From positions 4,730,105-4,794,104 of the forward strand of contig JACTAT010000029.1 in NCBI GenBank assembly GCA_014526335.1: a DNA stretch of 64,000 nucleotides, read 5' to 3'. Below the pieces are notes generated by a model, which was not told the origin of the DNA, searched no databases, and was given only the letters and a program-made list of their open reading frames with translations. Below are positions 23,079 to 33,100 of this stretch, piece after piece; the first letter of the stretch is position 1, and every line of letters begins with the position of its first letter. This DNA is from Chrysaora quinquecirrha. Lineage: Eukaryota > Cnidaria > Scyphozoa > Semaeostomeae > Pelagiidae. The translations under genes and the position numbers were made by a program.

Positions 23079-23660
23079 AAATTAGGTTGCCTTTTGTTCT
23101 GGCCCATTGTACTTTTGCCCCCAAAAGGCTTTTTTCCTGGGCCACCTAGAAATGCGCTTCTTTTTTTGTTTGAACCCTATACTCCCAAGGCAGTGCACCA
23201 TCTATTTTTCTAAATCTTTTTCGAACTTTAAGTTGGTTAAAAATTCGATTTTATTTCAGTTTCGAAAAGTTTCATTTTCAGTTGCGGGCGCTTTTGTTAG
23301 TGCGGTTTTGATTGCGGTTGTGTCTTGGGAATCGGTTTACAGGGTAGCGGAAACGTGGAATGGAGGAATGTGGAATGGAATTAGATGGTTGGCTGTACTG
23401 TTGCATCAATATTAATATCTTCTGTGTGCTAAACTACTAAAATGCAAATTAGGTTGCCCCTTTGTTATGGCCCATTGTTCGATAACATAAGGAAGGCTCT
23501 TTCCTTGGGCCACCTAGAAAGGTGGTTCTTTTTTGATTGACGCCCTTTCTGCCAGGCAGTGCATGCCGTATTTTTCTAAATGTTTTGAGAATCAAAAGTT
23601 TGTTAAAATTTCAATTTTATCTCGGCTTCAACAAGTTTCGGTTTTGATTGCGGCCATGTA
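23079..23660 (+). repeat. Two diverged direct copies of a ~210-bp segment
   Basis: Segments starting at 23079 and 23446 both begin AAATTAGGTTGCC, then share TGGCCCATTGT, CTGGGCCACCTAGAAA or its variant, GGCAGTGCA, TATTTTTCTAAAT and TTTCAATTTTAT-like blocks. About 366 bp separate the starts. Confidence 0.7.
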
Positions 23661-23837
23661 TTATGTTCCTTTCACTACACGTACATTGAATTATTGAACT
23701 TTTTGTTCTGCAGAAGTTTGTTATACTTACTAAAACGCGGAACCATCCAAAACGACCCCAAATCAGCAAAAATAACGCAACACGACCCATAATGAGCTTA
23801 AAGCCACGTAGGATTTTCAATTGTCAGGGGTAAATTA

Positions 23838-24330
23838 TAATGATGATGATGATTCGGATTTTGACGACATGAAGATAATTATGATTGTGATGATGACGAC
23901 GACCATGATGATGATGATGATGATGACTATTATTAATATTATGATTTTGAAAGCATAATGAGATTTGATGACATGATGATGATAATGATGATTATGATCT
24001 GACGATGATTATGATTATGATGATGATGATTATGACGATGATGATTATGATGATGATAATGATGATGATGATAAGAATGATTCTAATGGTGATTATAATG
24101 TGATGGTTGGTGACGGCGATAATGATAATTTTGACGGTTATGATAACTATGATGATGATGATGATAATGATGATTATGATCTGAGGATGATTATGATTAT
24201 GATGATGATGATTATGATGATGATAATGATGATGATGATAATGATGATGACGATGGTGATGATGACGATGGTGATGATGACGATGGTGACGGTGATAATC
24301 ATGAAGATGACAACGGCTATGCATGGAGTA
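23838..24330. repeat. (ATG)n-rich microsatellite
   Basis: Imperfect GATGATGAT runs alternate with GATTATGAT blocks. Open frames rich in Asp/Met or His/Ile are repeat artefacts. Confidence 0.92.
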
Positions 24331-24479
24331 AATATTTAGGTTCCCTGAACAGAAATCAATTTTCGCAGGATCTGCTGCTATAAATTTGGTATTATTATGT
24401 TTATGATGTTCTTTTTTTGTCAAGAATGTAATACCCTTTTATCAATTCACTTTGTTTTTACCATTACAAGTAGACTAGC

Positions 24480-24839
24480 TTTTAACTTGACGCCCGCGAT
24501 GCGGGCGAGGTTTTTACCTTGACACCCGCGATGCGGGTGAACTTAGTACCAGTTTAGCCTTGGAAAGACAAGATACCACTCAGCTGCCTTTTGACTTGAT
24601 GCCTTTTAACTTGCAGCCTTCTGAACTCTCGCTAGAGTCCGGGGAGGTTAGCTCCCCATGGCATCCCACAACCTCCCCGGACTCTAGCGAGAGTTCAGAA
24701 GGCTGCAAGTTAAAAGGCATCAAGTCAAAAGGCAGCTGAGTGGTATCTTGTCTTTCCAAGGCTAAACTGGTACTAAGTTCACCCGCATCGCGGGTGTCAA
24801 GGTAAAAACCTCGCCCGCATCGCGGGCGTCAAGTTAAAA
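24480..24839. mobile_element. Perfect 170-bp-arm foldback element with inner hairpins
   Basis: Arms 24480-24649 and 24670-24839 are exact reverse complements over 170 bp around a 20-bp loop. Each arm contains four near-copies of CTTTTAACTTGACGCC (left arm at 24479, 24511, 24588 and 24603) and small hairpins: GCCCGCGATGCGGGC (24492-24506), ACCCGCGATGCGGGT (24524-24538) and ACTCTCGCTAGAGT. The first two differ by a paired G-C to A-T change that keeps the stem. No coding capacity and no clear target duplication are seen. It may be a recent foldback transposon or a large hairpin produced by rearrangement. Confidence 0.9.
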
Positions 24840-25070
24840 TTGTGTACTAAAACCTAACTCTTAGAGCGACTAGAATTCCTTATCAATACTTAAACATAAG
24901 TGCTGTAAATCTTAGTGCTTATATCTATTTCTGGTGCTCGTACTACTCAAATGGTATCGTGTAAAAACGGACTAGCAAGAGGTATCGTGTAAAAACGTTC
25001 TTTGTCTGCCAGTAGAGAGTTTAGTCCCTTATGCATCACCATACATGATGACATCATCTTAGTCCAGAAT

Positions 25071-27096
25071 TTATGAATTCAAGGACCAATCGTATGACTG
25101 GTGACTCAGTTTAAAGTTATTGCCTTCTAGTAGGGAGTTCAGTTGTCTTTTCTTTTCACATTCTCCCATGTTATTCATCACCCATTTCACCACCTAACAA
25201 CGGAACAAATATAATCTCAAAATCATACAGCGAAATCATCTTGACTTGGTGGATGTTGTGCGAATTTCTAGCAAGGATCCTTGAGATACCCTTTTATACA
25301 AACGACTGTTATTGATGAGCTTCAGTACTTGAGCATTAACTGTTAGACTTAAGATAAGTTTCAGAAGCGCCAGTTATTCAGTTGCTCTACACAACAGCAC
25401 ACCATCCAACACAATTTCACCTTGAACAGAATGATCAGCATCCAAAGAACGACAACTACTGTATATTGTCAATCTATTTTATTTGGGAAGAATCCACATG
25501 GCTCGGGAAGGCTAGTCTTAACCTCAAAGACTCTGTCAAGTATCATAATCTTGATAAAGAGCTTCAGCGTCTTAGAACTTTACGACCTGGTCAGATTTGC
25601 AAATGGAGGTTGTAAAATTTCCAGCAAAGGCTCCAGTATGGATCCTTGCGATACAGCAATACATAGGGCAACGCGACTGAATAGCTGAAATATTTCAAAC
25701 CCAGATTGACGAACAAACAAATTTCAATATTCAATCATATCTTATTTCTTACAGAGCAAACTCAAGTAGATTAGTTGGTACAAAGGCGGTCCAAAAAACG
25801 ATGAGGTTGCAGGTTCGAGACCTGTCTTCATCCAAGCACCGTCGCCTCACGTGTTCTCTTATTACATCGAAAGTGTCAACCTGCAATGATATCCTCCACA
25901 CAAAAAACAACAAGCCACAAGAGAGAAGTTTCAAGTATGGATCTCCGAGACACACCGTACACAATGCCACGCTCTTTAAGAGCTTGAACAATTCAGCGTT
26001 CTGCTTCGTACCCAGATAGATCATCATAAAAAACGCTCCCCTACAACCAGATCCCCCGCTCACCATAACAAATTAAAAATAAAGAGCACCAGGTATAGAA
26101 GATACTGGCAGGTGTGAAAATATATGATAATGTCAATCAAGTACAAGCTAGCACTAGTGATCACTACAGAAGAGTTTTCCTACTGTATAATGCAATAAAC
26201 GAATTAATGCTCATGACATCTAAATGACAACAGACAAGAAAAAGTATTCATTCTTCAGCACCTTACTGAAAAAAACGAAGAAAAAAGCTCCTGGGTTGGA
26301 AGTCGCAAAAAGAGACCACTCCCTTGACTCGAGCCAGGCCATGCGCACACACTACTGCCACAAATAAGCACGAAAAACGATTCTATAGGATGAAAACAAG
26401 ACAGCAGTGTAATAATAAGGGTTGTTCGTCTCAAATCATTAAGATCCTGGAAAAATATTTTGGAAGAATATTTGATTTTTTATCTGCTTTTAACCTATTC
26501 ATTTCAAGGGGAAAATCTGAGCCTTCCTTGTTCATCTTTTTTATGTTAGCTGAAAAGGGGTCCCTTTGGAATCAGTCATTTATTTTCAAAGAGTTTCAGG
26601 TTGCAGGTAACTTGTTTTTTTATCTTCTTTCGAGCTATTCTGACCGTAGAACTTCAATGCTCCCTTCTTGTTCTGGCGGAAAGTTAACACAGTTGTGACG
26701 CTAGAATAAGTATCGCCTAAAAATAGCCTGGTTGAGAACCATACTTGTCACACAATTCATCCGCTCAGAAGTAAAACTTCGATATTGGAACGGAATATTT
26801 TGCTTTCATGCTTGAAGTGGAGTGCTTATGTCGAGTTGCGGATTTAGGCATTGTCTCATGGTGCTAGAACGTAAAATGTAAGCATAATAACTAACAAACT
26901 TACAGCATGTTTTGTCTTTCCGAAATCCTCTTGATACCATTTTAAGATTCGGCTTAGCTTCACCTGCAAATCAAAGGTAGGATCATCAACTATGGTTCAC
27001 GTCAACGTGATCACTATCATGATTATGATGAAGATAATCATCATCATCATCTCAATCATGATCAACATAATCATCATCACCATCATCATTATCATC

Positions 27097-27162
<66 letters not shown>

Positions 27163-30100
27163 GTCATCATCAGCATCAGCATCAGCATCAGCATCAGCAT
27201 CAGCATCACCATCATCATTATATGTAATCATCATCTTTATCGGCATCGTCATCATCATCATCACTATCCCGTCATCATCATGACTCTGGTCATGTCATCA
27301 TCATCAACATCATTATCATCACCATCATAATCATCATCATCATTATCATCGTGATCATCATCACCATCATCATTATATGTAATCATCATTTTTGTCGTCA
27401 TCGTCATCATCATCATCACTATCCACTCATCATCATGACTTTGGTCATGTCATCATCAACAACATCATTATCATCACCATCATCATAATCATCATCATCA
27501 TTATCATCATCATCATCATCACCATCATCATAATCATCTGCATCATCATCACTCTCACATCATTATTAGCAAAAAATTACTTCCATCATCACCAGCAGCA
27601 CCAACATTATCATCAAAAATCATCATCTTTATCAAAATCATCACAATCATCACATAATCATCCTCATATAGCCATATCTAATGCATTGACTCTTACCTCT
27701 TTCTTTGCCATATCAATAATACATCCATCTCCTTCTAAGAATGACTCTGCAGCCAACTTCAGTTGTTTATCAACTTCCTGATAACACGAGAAAACAAGTA
27801 TCAATTTAAAAGCCCCTGAAAATCAGCCCCTGAAAATCTTAGGCCCTGTTCATTAAAATGCCAGCTGTCCAGCCCAGAGTTTTGGATTGATGCAACCAAT
27901 GACGTTATTCAGTTAAATATCTGGGACAGTGTATGATACCTGATTTGTCTATGGAGTTAATAAAACTGGATGATTGCTTAAGAAAGGATGATAAGAAAAA
28001 GACAAGCTTGGTGGTCTGGTCTTTACATGAAATCGAACATACCTTGGCATTATAAGTCTTAATTGGTGGACAGCTCTTTGCACCACAAACCAAAGCGAAA
28101 TGAACCCTTGCCTCTGGCTGCTCAAGAGCAATAGCTAGACGAGGATCATTCTTTGAGAAAGGCTTTCTGAAAGATCCGATTGGCTTTCGATTCGAGCGAA
28201 GAATTCCATTTTCAATCTCGTTTAAAGAATACACATAGCCTCCTATGACATAGCTGACAACGTTGAAAAACTGAAAAAGAGAATTGGTAATTAAATAATT
28301 TGTCTATAATTAAATTTTTGTGAGAAGAAGAAGAAGAGAAGAATATGGGTAAGAATAAAAGAAAGAGAAGGAGAAGAAGAAGTAGGAGAAGATGAAGAAG
28401 AAGAAGAAGAAGAAGAAGAAGAAGAAGAGAAGGAGGAGGAGAAGAAGGAAAAGACGAAGAGAAGAGAGAAGGAGGAGGAGGAAAAGAAGAAGAAGGAAAA
28501 GACAAAGAAGAAGAGTAAACAGAAGACAAAATAGCTGCAGAAAGGGAAGAACACTGAGAAAAAGAGCAAGATGAAGAAATAACTACAGAAGAATAATAAC
28601 AAGAAATAAAAAATAACAAAATAATAAGAATAAGAAGATAGTGATGAAAAAGAAGTCGATAACAAGGAAGTTAACGAATATGATGTAGAAGAAAAAGAAA
28701 GCCCAAGAAAGAAAGAAGAAGATGAAGAAACTACATCAAATGTATTTGAAAAGTAAAAACCCAAGCTTCAGGTAGAAATACTCATTATAAATGTTCAAGC
28801 CTCGCGATCTTAAGAACACAGTTTTAGGCAAGACAAGACGAGACTGCACAAAATTTGATGTTATCGTCGAAGGCTCCTTAAATTAGTAGAAAACAGAGGT
28901 AACATTCGACATACAAACGTTGATTTCGAAATTGTGATGAAAATAATCCTAAAAGGTTCTGAGTTTTGGATTATTTTCAAATCCTAGCTAACTTCAAACC
29001 AGATAGGGTCGAAGAAGCTGATGAAGGGAAAGAAGGGGGAAGAGGAAGGAGGGGAGTTAAGCAGAGGGCCAAGAGTAAGGAGGAGAACGAAGAAATGGAA
29101 AATAAGACGTAGAAGAAGTAGAAGAAAAGAATAAAGAGATGAAGAAGAAGATGATGACGAAGAAGAAGAAGAAGAAGAGTAAACAGAAGACGAAATAACT
29201 GAAGAAAGAGAAGAACACTGAGAACAAGAGCAAGATGAAGAAATAACAACAGAAGAAGAAGAATATTAATAAATAAGAAAAGAATAGGAAAAAGATAGTG
29301 ATAAAAAAACGTCGATGACAAAGAAATAAACGAATATGATATCGAAGAAAAATACAGCCCAAGAAAGAACGAAGAAGACGAATAAAGAACTGAAGAAGAT
29401 GAATAACTAACTGAAGAACAAAAATAGCGACAAGAACAAGAACAAAGAGACAGTAGAGGAAGAAGAACATTGACAAGAAGGAGAGGAAAAAGTAGATGGA
29501 TAAAAGCAAGAAGAAAGTGAGAAGGTAGATACATTGCTAGGGATAGCAAAGAAATACTATTCTACTCCTGTTAGAAACTACACAGAGCATTTACCTTGTA
29601 CCTCTGCCATAGATTAGTCGGTGGCCCACGTTCAACAAATGCGTGAATAACGAGTGCGTTGTAGACATTTATGAAAAATGCTATCTTCTCTTCGCGAGAT
29701 GCAGTTTCAACGTTGACGCGTTTCAGTTCAGCTGTATGCTGTACGTATTGCTTGAACTCGGAGCTTTCAGCAATCGCTTTGTAATTAACTTTCTGGGTTA
29801 AAGAAATGATAACATTTAGAACATATAGAACATAATGGAAAAATATTCAGGCAATAAAATCTGAGACCTAAAAACAATATGACTAACAAGCGCTGTTTGC
29901 AGTTTCAGATCTTTTTTCAAAATTACAAAAAACGCCCTTGCAACAATACTCTGGAAGTTTGAAGCTGAGTTGTTTCAAGCAGCATCTCAAAACCAAAGCA
30001 GAATACAAATCCTGTTATCAGGTGTGTATCCCACTTTAAAGTGTGTCTTTAGTGCTAGTAGGCAAGGCTTCAGGACAGTTCTGCACGCAGGTAGATATGT

Positions 30101-33100
30101 ATACCGTAAATCCTCGAATAAGCCCCACCTCCGAGCAAGCATCCCGCGAGTAAGCCCCCACTGAAGAATTCAATTTTGCAAATAAGCCACCCCTCTCGAA
30201 TAAGCCCCCGTGGAAACTATTCAAAGGCCTTATGAATTCATTTTGTCTATAATGCATCTGTCAGCCGATTAAAACACTGAAAAAGCTTGTGCTAATAGGT
30301 TTTAGTATCAATTCAACCAATAATCAGCCATTGGATGTTAGCAAGCAGCTGATTATTGATAACACCATACCAATAAGTCATCTTTTCCTCTCTGCTATGC
30401 TGTCAAAAACACACGTGAACTACTGTGTTTTCTAATAAGCCCTCTCCCTGGAATAAGCCATCGACGAGAGATTTTGCAGACGAGAGACTGGGCTCATTGC
30501 TGCAAATAAGCCACGGGAGGCGCGGATTTACGGTACTCATATTTTGGCAGCAACAAAATGCCCGAAATCGGCGGAAAATATCGTATTGGACGATATCGAA
30601 ATTAATCAACTTAAAATCAGTACAACTTGCAATTGGATTTAGAAAATGAAATAAAAAAGAAATGTTGTCAAAGAGACTCACCGTACCATCAGCTGATAAA
30701 TGAGAATTGTAGATTGATAAAATCAATTTGCGAAGTTCTTCTCCAACCTCAGCAGCTAAGAAAAAACATAAAAAAATGTATAAAGCAGTAGTTAGACAGT
30801 GGTACTTATAAGTGTGTAGGTGTGGAATTGGTGTGGCCAAGCAAAAAGGTCAAGGCACTCGGCTTGAGATCAAGAGGTTCAAATGTCGTCTGGACCAATT
30901 TCCACAAGACAAAACTCCATCCTTTGAAGTTCGGTTAGTGTGCTGCCCACCTTTCGAGGTCGGTTGGTAAGTATCTAGGGTACTTGATCTATAATAGGGC
31001 ACAGGGTACAGCGTGAAGTAAAGCAAAGAGCAAAGCTTCAGTTCGACATAAGCTGTTTAGTTGTCCTCGGCAAGGCTTCTGTCGACCTAAGATACGACAG
31101 AGCTAACGCCAACTAAATGTAACTTCTAACTTATGTCGACATGTCAGCAACTAGTCAGACCTTAGGCCTATAGGATACAGTTGATCGCGGTCGCAAGAGA
31201 GCTCAGGTCGACTGCAACTGACGGGAATCAGTTGTCAACTTATAGCAGAAGTAGAACTTGTCCAAATTTCTGGAGCTGTGCGCCAAATTCGTTGCCACCA
31301 AAAGGAAAGAGCTGCGCAACTGATAGCGCTTTATTCGACAGGTCAGTTTCGATATATTTGCTACAAAAATGCCGATAAGTAGTCGGCATCGGCAAATAGT
31401 TTCGAGTGTGCGCAATATCGACATAAGCCAAGCTTTGGATCCCTAATCTTCACTGAAATAAAACGACGGTAGAGTTATAATCCACTGAAGTTAGAATAAT
31501 GATTATCGTGCTCGATTTTAGACAACCACATGCCACATCCAGCAAAACTTCAGCGAATCTGAAAATTTCATTCACCTTTTGTACGCTTTATTTGATTGTA
31601 AACAGAGCCTTCATTCAAGGGAACAGCAAGAAAGAATCTTTGTGTTTTTAGAAATCTCCAGAAAATCAACAAAACTTTCCAGGAAACTTTTAAAATCAAT
31701 ACTGCCAAAGTTAATAAACTCGTGACGACATTACTGTCAGCACCAGGTCTTCCATCTACAGTGTGTTCAAAGAAAAAGACGCCATTTAGAAAAACTATGG
31801 ATAAATTGCAGTTACACCTGATGTTGCCTATGATAGAGACGCAAAAACCCTACACGCCTACACACCTGGTTTGGAGGAAGGTTTTGGCAAAAAATGAGGA
31901 AGGTTTACCAGTAAAACGACTTTTCATATTTTTGCTAAAGCTAAAAGAAAGAAAATCTATCTTGTCAACCCTTTGTAGGTCCCTACAGTGCTGTGATATC
32001 CTCATCTTAGAAAGTTGGAACAATTTACGAATCACCCTCTTAAGACTTTAGCCCCTGATATTAAAGCCTGATGGCCCCTTTGTAACACTGACGCTAAAAC
32101 ATACAAGCGATCTGGGACGGTCCCTATGTACACGTTTTTGTCTCGTGCGTGCAGGAGTCTGTCTGGCTGTTTTTTCGGCAATTTTATATCATGTTAAAAT
32201 GAGGAAGGTTGGTTACAAAAATTTCAGGTTTGGAGGAAGCTCAATAATTTTTTGCAACTCTGGTATGACAAACTATATTCTCTGATAGCTATCATATGGT
32301 TATCGGTTTCTATTAAAGGCAGCGGGCAGAAAGGAAAATGTGCAACCTAAAATACAACAAGCAAGAACAACATGTACAATGGATATAAATGTAAGAATTT
32401 CTTAGCAACCTCACAAGCATAAGACGGCACTTCTCTTTCATAATAGCATCAACTGGACAGTTAAGTACAGTGTTGATCGATCAAGCAGATTACTTGAAAA
32501 CGTAGAGCTCTTAAATAAGCGCCGCACTTTTCAACGAATTCATTTTCTTCGGTTTTTCAATAAAGCACCAAACTTGTACCGAAAACAATAGATCTTTTCA
32601 AAGAAACCTGGGTCGGCACTACATTTTTTTAGATGATGGGCTGACATCTTGAATAAGGTTATCCTCTCTGCATACAACGACCAGGATTGCAGTCACTTTA
32701 GAAAAGGTAGTGCAGTGAATTTTGCTGCAAATTCATGTATAATGGAAGCTAAGGAGAAAAGGATTCCGCGATAACAAATGCTGAAAATATCTGCAGAAAC
32801 TTCGGAAACAAGATTCAAGTAACTCACAAAAAGGAAAGTACTGGATTAACGCCTCCTTGAGCAAATAAGCTGAGTTTTTAATCCTTTTTTCACAATAACT
32901 CGAATAAAACATGAATTTGAAGCAAAATTTACTGCACTTCCTCGCCTTAAGTGACTGCAATCGAGGTTGTTGCTTGCGAGAGGATTCCCTTACTCAAGAT
33001 AACCGTCATCTTCCAGAAATAGGTCTATTCTCTCAGCAAATCGTAGTGTTAAATAGCTCTCCAAAAATCTTTTTAGCTTTTATTGTATATTGTATTCCCC

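Larger units (their letters stand above)
21808..25070. other. Gene-free stretch between convergent genes
   Basis: This lies between the 3' ends of the DUF885 (+) and glutaredoxin-DEP-DUF547 (-) genes. It holds a diverged interspersed repeat (22195-22330), a duplicated segment (23079-23660), an ATG microsatellite (23838-24330) and the perfect foldback (24480-24839). No exon was recognised. Confidence 0.6.

Noticed and set aside
28212..29549. Ser/Phe/Leu-rich frames as membrane proteins
   Set aside because: They are translations of GAA/TTC repeats inside an intron.
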